From the NCBI GenBank assembly GCA_028822955.1, contig JAPKCL010000068.1, forward strand, positions 1-8,539: a stretch of 8,539 nucleotides of DNA. Direction: 5' to 3'. A program made the position numbers and the translations under genes. The notes beneath the pieces were generated by a model. The model had not been told where the DNA came from. It worked only from the letters and a program-made list of their open reading frames with translations, and searched no databases. This DNA comes from Candidatus Poseidoniaceae archaeon. GTDB lineage: Archaea > Thermoplasmatota > Poseidoniia > Poseidoniales > Poseidoniaceae. This document shows positions 1-6,161 of this stretch, in pieces. How positions within the stretch are numbered: position 1 is the first letter of the stretch; each line of letters begins with the position of its first letter.

Positions 1-586
1 GCAAGTCTGTACGACCTACAGAACCTGCAAATAATGTATCACCGACGAACAAATGGTCTGGCCCATCATCTACAATGAGTCGAAGACAACATCCTCCGAG
101 TGTATGACCTGGAGTGTGAAGGATTTCAAAGGCAAGTGCACCAACATCGAGAATTTGGCCAGCCATCAAGTCCACATCAGCGATTGCAGGTTCAGGAACT
201 TCGAACCCGTACCGTTGGGCCGAAGAAGGTGCTAATGTTTGCAAATATGTATCATCTGGATGGAGATACCATTGAACATCATAGCGATTCAACAGGTCAG
301 GGATGTGTCCACTGTGGTCAAAATGGGCATGGGTATTGACTAAAGCAACTACCTTTCGAGATGGAATTTTTTGCTGCATTCTTTCATCATCTGAACGAGG
401 TCCATTTGACCAATCGGGACCATTACCCGCAAATCGGTCGACCCAATCGATGAGACGATCAGGTTCTCCACCGCCGTCAATGATGACAGTATCACCTGTT
501 GCTCGGTCAGTAACGATAGAACAGCGCATCTGTAAAACACCTACAAAGAAGTATTCGACCCACGGTTTACTCACGCCCATAGCCAT
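1..586 (-). CDS. Metallo-beta-lactamase-fold hydrolase, glyoxalase II-like (partial, C-terminus off window)
   Basis: Translating the minus strand from ATG 586 gives 195 codons with no stop before the window edge. The metal-binding motif HAHFDH (residues 86-91, HxHxDH) is followed by TPGH (His161) and GDTLFAGSVGRTDL (metal-bridging Asp183). This arrangement is typical of the hydroxyacylglutathione hydrolase/YcbL-like branch of the fold, thiol-ester hydrolases that use one or two metal ions. The substrate cannot be read from the sequence. There is no signal peptide, so a cytoplasmic enzyme is expected. Residues about 52-76 form a polar insertion between the first strands and the metal motif. 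The start at 586 is preferred over ATG 580 because AGAGG (597-593) sits 6 nt upstream. It begins 31 nt after the propeller gene stops, so the two are probably cotranscribed. Fold certain, specificity open; the last metal-binding His lies outside the window. Confidence 0.9.
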   Translation of the reverse strand, partial: MAMGVSKPWVEYFFVGVLQMRCSIVTDRATGDTVIIDGGGEPDRLIDWVDRFAGNGPDWSNGPRSDDERMQQKIPSRKVVALVNTHAHFDHSGHIPDLLNRYDVQWYLHPDDTYLQTLAPSSAQRYGFEVPEPAIADVDLMAGQILDVGALAFEILHTPGHTLGGCCLRLIVDDGPDHLFVGDTLFAGSVGRTDL

Positions 587-617
587 GCTAAACCTCTCCC
601 CTTCAAGAGACTAAGCC

Positions 618-2252
618 CTAATCAATCAAGATATGCAAGGAATCACTCGACCATTGCCCGTCACGGTCGCAGATACGTAATTCAAAACGATGACTGCCAC
701 GAGGAATGCGAACACGAACCTTCGCAGATGAAGCAATTTCCTTACCACTGCTCTCAATCCAAGACCAAGTTTGAATACGTTCTTGTGGGTCAAACGAAGT
801 TGAACCATCAAGCGTAACAATTGCAGAACCATCTGCATCAGCTTTGAGATGCTGGTCTTCACCAGAAACAGCACGTGGCACAAGGATTTCTCCGATTTCA
901 GTGTTCAATTGATCGAGAAGGTCTTCCGAAGGTAAAAGTGCCATTTTGGTAATTGCATCATCGAGTTGAGCAAGTAAGTCCTCTGTATCAATATCAAGTG
1001 CTCCATCTTCTGTCACTCTCTGCGATTCACCAAAATCGCCTTCAAGTGCACTGTGTAATGCTTCCAAACCGACGTCGGCTGGTTGTGATGTTTGCATTGA
1101 TTTTAATTCATCTTCCGAAAAGAATTCATTCATCTTATCATCCACTCTATAGAGTTCTTCCGCAGATAATTGAACAGTTTCTTCGGTCTTTTCAAACCAC
1201 AAATTGAGTTCAGATGCATCAATTTCAAGAAGTTCCCCGTTCAATGAAAACAATCCTATCGGCTCTATTTCGGTCCAATCGTTTTGATCTTCACCCGCAA
1301 ACAAACACACTGAGCCGTCTTTGGACGCTTCAACAAAATGAGGCATGCCTTGATGTTCGATTTTCCATTCCTGCCCATCTGCGTTCAATCCATAAATGTA
1401 AAACCAAGATGATGCGGCAATACATCCATTTCGAAAAAGAAGTTTTTGAATCGGATAAGTACAGGAGATTCGTAGCTCGGAAGAATAAGAGGATTGGCCG
1501 GTAAGGTATTCGGTCACTTGGCCATCAGCAAATCCGCAATAGAGACCATCGTTTGATGGAATAGCATGTAATAACTGACTCTTTACATCCTCTCGATGGA
1601 CCAAAGTTTGTTGTTCAATATTCCAAACCTCAATCTCCAGAACCTCTTCATCCCCTGAAACAAGTGCATAACCTTCTCTTCCAATAACCAGATGATGGTT
1701 GGCATCTGAACCAAGACACGTGATTGATTCACCCGTGTCTCCACGAGTAGGTCTTGACCAAACTGTTTGTCCGTTTTGAAGTGCTTGAACTTGGCCACTT
1801 TCATGTGCTAAAATTAAGTATTCACCAACGGTTGTAAAACGGAGAATGTCGGTATATGATGCTTGTAAGTCGAAAGGTGTGCCATCATAACCAAACAGGT
1901 GTAAGCGCCCGAGTCCATCGATGATAGCAAGTTGTGAAGGTAAGTGTTGTAATGCAAAACCCCCAGCTCCAATTTCAACTTGCCAGAGAGGCTCGCCTTC
2001 GAGATCTAAACAGGTAAGCCCGTATTCATCATCTAAAACAAATATTTGATTACCGCGCAATATGACTTCTCGAATCAATGCTGGTGCTTGCCATGAAGTC
2101 GAGGGGGCAAGAACACCTTCCGAAGTTTGGGCAATGAAGAGTTTACCGTCTCCTTCGGCCCAAACAGCGACATCACCACCTATTGACATCGCTAAAGCAC
2201 TCACCTTTGCTTCAGGTTGGAATGCGATATGCACCGAATGGGTACTGAGCAT
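618..2252 (-). CDS. Beta-propeller (WD40/PQQ-like) protein with acidic linker and C-terminal PKD-like domain
   Basis: This 544-residue protein has three visible parts. Residues about 1-351 are repeated short beta-strand units with patterns such as 'I..LGSDANHHLVIG' and 'LYCGFADGQV', suggesting a seven- or eight-bladed propeller of the WD40/PQQ kind. Residues 352-468 are a strongly acidic, partly helical linker rich in Glu, Asp and Leu. Residues 469-544 resemble a PKD/Ig-like domain: LDGSTSFDP, then a W.W strand, then a terminal strand pair. No signal peptide, lipobox or membrane segment is visible, so it is probably cytoplasmic, which is unusual for a PKD-like domain. No catalytic motif is seen; a scaffold or binding role is inference. 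It follows purF by 170 nt and precedes the hydrolase by 31 nt. There is no good Shine-Dalgarno close to ATG 2252, while an AT-rich box lies about 25 nt upstream, so the mRNA may be leaderless. An out-of-frame ATG lies at 2256. Confidence 0.8.
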   Translation of the reverse strand: MLSTHSVHIAFQPEAKVSALAMSIGGDVAVWAEGDGKLFIAQTSEGVLAPSTSWQAPALIREVILRGNQIFVLDDEYGLTCLDLEGEPLWQVEIGAGGFALQHLPSQLAIIDGLGRLHLFGYDGTPFDLQASYTDILRFTTVGEYLILAHESGQVQALQNGQTVWSRPTRGDTGESITCLGSDANHHLVIGREGYALVSGDEEVLEIEVWNIEQQTLVHREDVKSQLLHAIPSNDGLYCGFADGQVTEYLTGQSSYSSELRISCTYPIQKLLFRNGCIAASSWFYIYGLNADGQEWKIEHQGMPHFVEASKDGSVCLFAGEDQNDWTEIEPIGLFSLNGELLEIDASELNLWFEKTEETVQLSAEELYRVDDKMNEFFSEDELKSMQTSQPADVGLEALHSALEGDFGESQRVTEDGALDIDTEDLLAQLDDAITKMALLPSEDLLDQLNTEIGEILVPRAVSGEDQHLKADADGSAIVTLDGSTSFDPQERIQTWSWIESSGKEIASSAKVRVRIPRGSHRFELRICDRDGQWSSDSLHILID

Positions 2253-2274
2253 GCATCGTAGAGGAGACTACCTC

Positions 2275-2280
2275 AATTAA
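2275..2280 (-). promoter_or_regulatory. Possible TATA box for the propeller gene
   Basis: TTAATT on the minus strand is centred about 25 nt before ATG 2252. That is the distance expected between an archaeal TATA element and the first transcribed base of a leaderless mRNA. The 170-nt gap 2253-2422 behind purF otherwise shows no gene, no tRNA and only hairpins of 4-6 bp. Call rests on position and base composition only. Confidence 0.3.
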
Positions 2281-2422
2281 CCTCATCCCTTGCTTGCGTA
2301 GAACTGTTCATTCAAACCAAGAAGTTGTATTTCGGCGTTGAAGAGGTGGCTTACTTGTTCAAGGGGAGTCGGACAACTCACCAAACTGAAGATTCAAAGA
2401 ATGTTGAGGGTATTGAAGAGTC

Positions 2423-3964
2423 TCAATCAGCTGTATCGTTATGCATATCTACGATTTCATCATCTTCACTGGATTCTTCTTTCGCCGTGTCATTACGGGA
2501 GTTGAACAGGCGTTCGAGGTAGGCATCATCGATATCTCCAGTGATGTATTCACCATTGAAACAACTGGTATCAAATCGAGTAGGAGGGTTTTCACCAATT
2601 GATGTTGCTTCAATCAAATCTTCAAGCGTTTGGTAAAACAGCCGGTCACTCCCAATGATGGTATTGATCTCATCAATGGTTTTTCCATTTGCGATAAATT
2701 CAGTGATTGCTGGCATATCGATTCCATAGACATTCGGATGTCGAACAGGAGGTGCTGCTGATGCAAAGTAGACTTTCTTAGCACCGACGTCTCGTGCCAT
2801 TTCAATTATTTGAGCACTGGTTGTACCACGGACGATAGAATCGTCAACAAGAAGAATATTTTTACCCGAAAACTCGTGCTCAATAGCATTGAGTTTACGT
2901 CGAACAGATTTTTCTCTCAACGCTTGACCTGGCATAATAAAAGTTCGACCAACGTATCGGTTCTTGACAAAACCTTCACGGTAAGGTACGTCTAATGCAT
3001 CGGCCATTTGAAGAGCGGCAATTCGTCCTGAATCAGGCACTGGAATGACTGCATCGATGTCATGGTCTGGCCATTGTTCAAGAATACGTTTTGCCAATAT
3101 GTCGCCTTGATTCAAACGGGCATGGTAAACCGAAATACCATCGATAACAGAATCAGGTCGGGCGAAGTAAACATGTTCAAAGATACAAGGTGAGGCTTCG
3201 ACTTTCTCAGAGCATTGTCGATGGAATAAATGGCCTGAAGTCGAGATGAAAATTGCTTCACCTGGTTGTACATCACGGACAATTTCAAAGCCAAGTGCAG
3301 TGATAGCAACCGATTCACTGGCAACCATCCATTCCGTTTCCTCACCAATCTCTCGCTTTCCGAAAATGAGAGGCCGGATTCCATGCGGGTCACGGAATGC
3401 TAACAGGCCGTAGCCAGAAATAATTGAGACACAGGCATAACTTCCCTTCACCCGCTTGTGGAGATTCGAAACTGCACCAAATACCGATTCAATATCCAGA
3501 TGAGGTGCGCCTTCAATTGAAAGGTTCGATGAGTGAGATGTCAGTTCAACTGCCAGCATATTGAGTAGTAATTCTGAATCGCTTGTAGTATTCATATGTC
3601 GGTGATGATTGTCAGTAAGTTGAATTTGAAGTTCTGAAGCATTGGTTAAGTTCCCATTGTGTGCAAGTCCAAGTCCGTAGGGGGAATTGACATAGAACGG
3701 CTGTGCTTCTGAACGAGAGGAAGAGCCTGCAGTGGGGTAGCGAACATGTCCAATTCCAATATGGCCCTGTAATCTACGCATGTGCCGAGTGTAAAAAATA
3801 TCTGATACGAGTCCTTTTGACTTTCGTAATCGGAATTGGCCGTCAAAATCAGTCATGATTCCCGCAGCATCTTGACCACGATGCTGAAGAACAGTTAGTC
3901 CGTCATAGATCAATTGATTGACATGGACATTGTTACGCCCAACGATTCCAATGATTCCACACAT
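2423..3964 (-). CDS. purF: Amidophosphoribosyltransferase (glutamine PRPP amidotransferase)
   Basis: PurF catalyses the first committed step of purine synthesis: PRPP plus glutamine gives 5-phosphoribosylamine, glutamate and pyrophosphate. The 513-residue protein begins Met-Cys-Gly-Ile, so Cys2 becomes the N-terminal glutaminase nucleophile after Met removal, with no propeptide. The Ntn glutaminase half holds HRGQDAAGI, GHVRYPTAGSSS and AHNGNLTN. The phosphoribosyltransferase half holds KNRYVGRTFIMPGQ and the PRPP loop LLVDDSIVRGTTS (371-383). It resembles the E. coli enzyme almost throughout, including HPNVYGIDMP and a C-terminal MHN. The Bacillus-type Fe-S ligands are mostly absent: Asn replaces the Cys before VYGID, and only one Cys is left in the C-terminal pair. 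An acidic tail of about 20 residues follows. GAGG (3975-3972) lies 7 nt before the start. L37e ends 70 nt upstream, a neighbour relation common in Euryarchaeota. Confidence 0.97.
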   Translation of the reverse strand: MCGIIGIVGRNNVHVNQLIYDGLTVLQHRGQDAAGIMTDFDGQFRLRKSKGLVSDIFYTRHMRRLQGHIGIGHVRYPTAGSSSRSEAQPFYVNSPYGLGLAHNGNLTNASELQIQLTDNHHRHMNTTSDSELLLNMLAVELTSHSSNLSIEGAPHLDIESVFGAVSNLHKRVKGSYACVSIISGYGLLAFRDPHGIRPLIFGKREIGEETEWMVASESVAITALGFEIVRDVQPGEAIFISTSGHLFHRQCSEKVEASPCIFEHVYFARPDSVIDGISVYHARLNQGDILAKRILEQWPDHDIDAVIPVPDSGRIAALQMADALDVPYREGFVKNRYVGRTFIMPGQALREKSVRRKLNAIEHEFSGKNILLVDDSIVRGTTSAQIIEMARDVGAKKVYFASAAPPVRHPNVYGIDMPAITEFIANGKTIDEINTIIGSDRLFYQTLEDLIEATSIGENPPTRFDTSCFNGEYITGDIDDAYLERLFNSRNDTAKEESSEDDEIVDMHNDTAD

Positions 3965-4034
3965 TGCTTTGCCTCAACTCCATCGAATACTCGACGCTTT
4001 GTAGCCATTGCGGCTTAGAAACATACCCTTAGCC

Positions 4035-4214
4035 TCAAGCCTTAGGACGGTGGGACTTCTTTGCCCAGTTGAATTTACGAATACGAGCTGTTTCACCGTA
4101 ACCGCATGATGCACAAACTGACTTTTGCTTGTGATATGCATTACGACCACAGCGGCGGCAACGAATGTGGGTTGTCTTCTGACGTTTACCCATGGATGGC
4201 GTACCTTTAGACAT
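4035..4214 (-). CDS. rpl37e: Large-subunit ribosomal protein L37e (eL37)
   Basis: A 59-residue protein starting MSKGTPSMGKRQKTTHIRC, the near-invariant N-terminus of archaeal and eukaryotic L37e. The zinc ribbon is complete: C19, C22 (CRRC) and C34, C37 (CASC), followed by the basic segment ARIRKFNWAKK. It binds 23S rRNA in the large subunit. The start at ATG 4214 is fixed by the conserved N-terminus and by AGGTG (4224-4220) 5 nt upstream. It lies 78 nt after a membrane-protein gene and 70 nt before purF. In many euryarchaea an Sm-like (LSm) gene precedes L37e; none is present here, and the membrane pair takes that place. The identification is secure from motif and length. Confidence 0.97.
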   Translation of the reverse strand: MSKGTPSMGKRQKTTHIRCRRCGRNAYHKQKSVCASCGYGETARIRKFNWAKKSHRPKA

Positions 4215-4292
4215 AGAAACACCTGTATAGCCGCCCCACCAACAACCCCCTTATCAAACCGACGGCGGAGGTATTCGCTACAGAGACGGAAA

Positions 4293-4769
4293 TTATTCAT
4301 CTTCTAATTCAAAACTACTTCGCTGTTTTTGGGATGTAATAGCCGAAAACGTCGCTCCTAGAGCCACACAGAGTGACAGAAGAATTGCACCAGATGACAC
4401 AAACATGTGAACAATGTTGTAGATTGCCTGAGCTCGAACCGAACCATTGTCTTCCAAGAGCATAGGACCTTGCCCAATCAAGAAGACTGTTGCTAACACC
4501 CCGAACCCAGTTGCCATGATCATTCCAACCAATGGCGCTAATGGCCGGTTTCTTGATTCACCGTAAAAGAACAGATTACCAAGTAAAAACAAAGAACACA
4601 ATGTAAATGCAGTCAAAGTTGCATTGGCAAAGCGAGTGAATGAAACACCAGAGTCAAGACCCTTAAACTCTCCAAAGAAAGTAACTTCGATGGCAAGTAT
4701 GAGCAAAGGTGGAATTAAGAAAGCAAGAAGCATCATTCTCCAAGTGAATACAACATTGGATTCTTTCAT
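4293..4769 (-). CDS. Unknown membrane protein, four predicted TM segments
   Basis: I do not recognise this 158-residue protein. Hydrophobic stretches at about 11-31, 46-69, 77-98 and 116-143 suggest four membrane spans. A charged C-terminal tail (SQKQRSSFELEDE) is probably cytoplasmic. No catalytic or metal-binding motif is visible. Its ATG overlaps the stop of the upstream membrane gene in an ATGA arrangement (4766-4769), and a perfect Shine-Dalgarno, GGAGGTGA (4783-4776), sits 6 nt before the start inside the upstream coding sequence. The two are therefore almost certainly cotranslated and may form one complex; that last step is inference. Confidence 0.75.
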   Translation of the reverse strand: MKESNVVFTWRMMLLAFLIPPLLILAIEVTFFGEFKGLDSGVSFTRFANATLTAFTLCSLFLLGNLFFYGESRNRPLAPLVGMIMATGFGVLATVFLIGQGPMLLEDNGSVRAQAIYNIVHMFVSSGAILLSLCVALGATFSAITSQKQRSSFELEDE

Positions 4770-5575
4770 TCCTCTTCACCTCCAAGATGAGTTGCAATGA
4801 GCGATGATACTTGTTTGAGTTCAGAATCGGTAGGAGGAGTGATTGATTCTGGATCAGGTAAGTTTCGCTCGTAGGTATAGATGACTAAAGCAAACACGAG
4901 AATCGACAGAATGCTTCCAATTGCAATTCCTGCCATGTCGGCTACAGCGAGCCAGAGATGTTGACGGAATTCACCGGCATTCACGAGAGGACCATCGAGA
5001 TTTAATCCCAACAAAAGAAGAGTAAAGGAAAAAGCAGAAACGATGAACATGATATTTGATTCGGTTTTACGTTGCTCACCGATCATTAACAAGGTTACTG
5101 CCGAACAAGAAGCAAGACAAGAGGTGAGGAGAAGAAATGTTGGCCAAAAGACATTCCAGTAGGGGTTGACTTCATCTGGTGCTATTTGGGGTGTCAGAAT
5201 CCACCAATGCATACCTGCTAACCAAGCAAATCCTACTGCCGCCATTAAAACTCCGATTTTACGATCGCTGCGGGGTAATTTACCAACTGATACATTTCCA
5301 GAAAAGGAGATGAGATAAATTCCGAGTACAATTAACATGCACGGCCCAATCACGGCGCCGAGTAAATGACCGGCTGCCGACGAAGGTGATGATGGAACAG
5401 TCCACGGGCTTAGACAAATCAACACGATACCTGTAAACGCTAAGAATCGACCTCGTAATGGAGAAGATGTAAGTGAATACCAGACCCCTAATGGCACCAT
5501 AGACACGGGTATCCAAAACAGTAAGAGCGCTTGGAGCATCTCGTCCATGTCACTGCGAAAGTCCCGAATGTTCAT
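4766..5575 (-). CDS. Unknown multi-pass membrane protein, about seven TM segments
   Basis: I do not recognise this 269-residue protein. Hydrophobic segments lie at about 12-36, 43-58, 68-91, 106-127, 142-165, 174-192 and 207-234. A hydrophilic tail of roughly 35 residues follows, ending Gly-Gly-Glu-Glu-Glu. The loop around 123-140 is rich in Trp and Pro (HWW, PYW) and probably faces outside. The frame stays open to 5917, but the part upstream of 5575 is antisense to L44e and has no membrane character, so ATG 5575 (MNIRDF) is chosen. GGGGGAG lies just upstream, ending a few bases before the start. The gene diverges from L44e with 105 bp between them and overlaps the next membrane gene by 4 bp. 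No function can be assigned. Confidence 0.75.
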   Translation of the reverse strand: MNIRDFRSDMDEMLQALLLFWIPVSMVPLGVWYSLTSSPLRGRFLAFTGIVLICLSPWTVPSSPSSAAGHLLGAVIGPCMLIVLGIYLISFSGNVSVGKLPRSDRKIGVLMAAVGFAWLAGMHWWILTPQIAPDEVNPYWNVFWPTFLLLTSCLASCSAVTLLMIGEQRKTESNIMFIVSAFSFTLLLLGLNLDGPLVNAGEFRQHLWLAVADMAGIAIGSILSILVFALVIYTYERNLPDPESITPPTDSELKQVSSLIATHLGGEEE

Positions 5576-5607
5576 TATATCTCCCCCTGTTTCACTCGCA
5601 GTGTAGC

Positions 5608-5616
5608 GAAATATGC
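5608..5616 (-). promoter_or_regulatory. Possible TATA element for the membrane-protein/L37e/purF operon
   Basis: On the minus strand, GCATATTTC sits about 35 nt before ATG 5575, which would start transcription near 5585-5590 and include the GGGGGAG ribosome-binding site in the leader. The call rests on AT-richness and spacing only. Confidence 0.3.
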
Positions 5617-5619
5617 TGG

Positions 5620-5638
5620 GGAGTGAATGCGGCACTCC
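5620..5638. promoter_or_regulatory. Inverted repeat in the divergent promoter region, possible operator
   Basis: GGAGTG (5620-5625) and CACTCC (5633-5638) are perfect inverted arms around a 7-bp spacer. A second small inverted repeat, CACT-CGC-AGTG, lies at 5593-5603. The larger repeat abuts the putative plus-strand TATA at 5639-5644, where a bound regulator could block TBP/TFB. Six-bp arms can arise by chance, so the role is tentative. Confidence 0.3.
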
Positions 5639-5644
5639 TAAATA
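5639..5644 (+). promoter_or_regulatory. Possible TATA box for the L44e operon
   Basis: TAAATA preceded by CTCC lies about 40 nt upstream of ATG 5681. It would place the transcript start near 5665, leaving a short leader that contains AAGGTG (5670-5675) 5 nt before the start codon. Position fits; the sequence is a weak match. Confidence 0.35.
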
Positions 5645-5680
5645 CCCGTCTCTTGTGGGCCGAATGCTCAAGGTGCTATC

Positions 5681-5965
5681 ATGGTCAAAATGCCACGTCA
5701 AGTCAAGCGTTACAGTCCATCGGCTGGTAAGCATACAATGCACACAATTGAGCGAGTGAAGAAGAAGCGTGCTTCTGAACTTCGCTGGGGTCAACGACGT
5801 TTCCGCCGTGTTATGGCAGGATACCGTGGTTTCCCTCGTCCAAAGCCTGAAGGCCGTGAGAAGCCGACCAAGCGAGTGAACATTCTCTTCCGTTGCACTG
5901 AAACTGGCAAAGCGCATTACGCACCTTGCCAGCGTGCTAAGAAATTCGAATTAATCGACAAGTGA
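5681..5965 (+). CDS. rpl44e: Large-subunit ribosomal protein L44e (eL42), degenerate zinc ribbon
   Basis: This 94-residue basic protein has the L44e core: a KWGQRR-like LRWGQRRFRR, GYRGFPRPKPEG, KPTKRVN and a final KKFEL. It sits near the tRNA exit site of the 50S subunit. ATG 5681 is chosen over ATG 5690 because AAGGTG lies 5 nt upstream and homologues have a similar short N-terminus. The oddity is the zinc site. Archaeal homologues have Y-C-P-x-C near residue 11 and R-C-x-x-C-GKAH near residue 72. Here they read Y-S-P-S-A (residues 11-15) and C72-T-E-T75-GKAH, so three of four ligands are gone; a new Cys occurs at 83. It begins the plus-strand translation operon and is followed 10 nt later by S27e. 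Confidence 0.96.
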   Translation: MVKMPRQVKRYSPSAGKHTMHTIERVKKKRASELRWGQRRFRRVMAGYRGFPRPKPEGREKPTKRVNILFRCTETGKAHYAPCQRAKKFELIDK

Positions 5966-5975
5966 GTTGACAACT

Positions 5976-6146
5976 ATGGCAAAAAATTTCCTAAATGTAT
6001 CCTGCAAAGATTGCAGTAACGAAACTACAATTTTCTCTCGAGCAACCTCCGTTATTTCTTGCGGTGTTTGCGGAGCAACCCTTACCAGCCCATCCGGCGG
6101 AAAGGCCGATTTGATCGGATGCACTGTTGTTGAAGCACTTGAATGA
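5976..6146 (+). CDS. rps27e: Small-subunit ribosomal protein S27e (eS27)
   Basis: A 56-residue protein, MAKNFLNVSCKDC at its start, with a complete zinc ribbon: C10-x2-C13 and C29-x2-C32, followed by GATLTSPSGGKA and a short C-terminal strand. This spacing and the 'PSGGKA' segment are hallmarks of archaeal S27e, a 30S protein. It starts 10 nt after the L44e stop. No clear Shine-Dalgarno precedes ATG 5976; instead the 11-nt inverted repeat AGTTG-A-CAACT (5965-5975) directly abuts the start codon. Its stop (6144-6146) lies right before the hairpin that covers the aIF2-alpha ribosome-binding site. L44e-S27e-aIF2-alpha is a conserved archaeal gene order, which supports the call. Confidence 0.95.
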   Translation: MAKNFLNVSCKDCSNETTIFSRATSVISCGVCGATLTSPSGGKADLIGCTVVEALE

Positions 6147-6161
6147 GGAGGCAGAGCCTCC
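6147..6161 (+). promoter_or_regulatory. RNA hairpin sequestering the aIF2-alpha ribosome-binding site
   Basis: GGAGGC (6147-6152), loop AGA, GCCTCC (6156-6161) form a perfect 6-bp, mostly G-C stem. The 5' arm contains GGAGG, the only Shine-Dalgarno for aIF2-alpha, and the 3' arm ends one base before ATG 6162. The S27e stop is immediately before the stem. A ribosome finishing S27e would be expected to melt it, coupling aIF2-alpha synthesis to S27e translation. The base pairing is seen; the regulatory effect is inferred. Confidence 0.6.

Noticed and set aside
2253..2422. The purF-propeller gap was examined for a tRNA or riboswitch; TTGTTC...GGACAA and GAGG...CCTC can pair.
   Set aside because: No cloverleaf, T-loop or acceptor stem is present, and stems of 4-6 bp with wobble pairs are not distinctive.
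3910..4008. A 32-codon minus-strand frame (MATKRRVFDG...) overlaps the purF start and could be a leader peptide.
   Set aside because: It has no ribosome-binding site and no recognisable sequence, and short open frames at a start region are expected by chance.
3974..4300. A 108-codon minus-strand frame over L37e.
   Set aside because: It is in another frame from the conserved 59-residue L37e protein and has no family features.
5576..5917. The frame of the larger membrane protein stays open to ATG 5917.
   Set aside because: This part is antisense to L44e, has no membrane character, and a good start with a ribosome-binding site exists at 5575.
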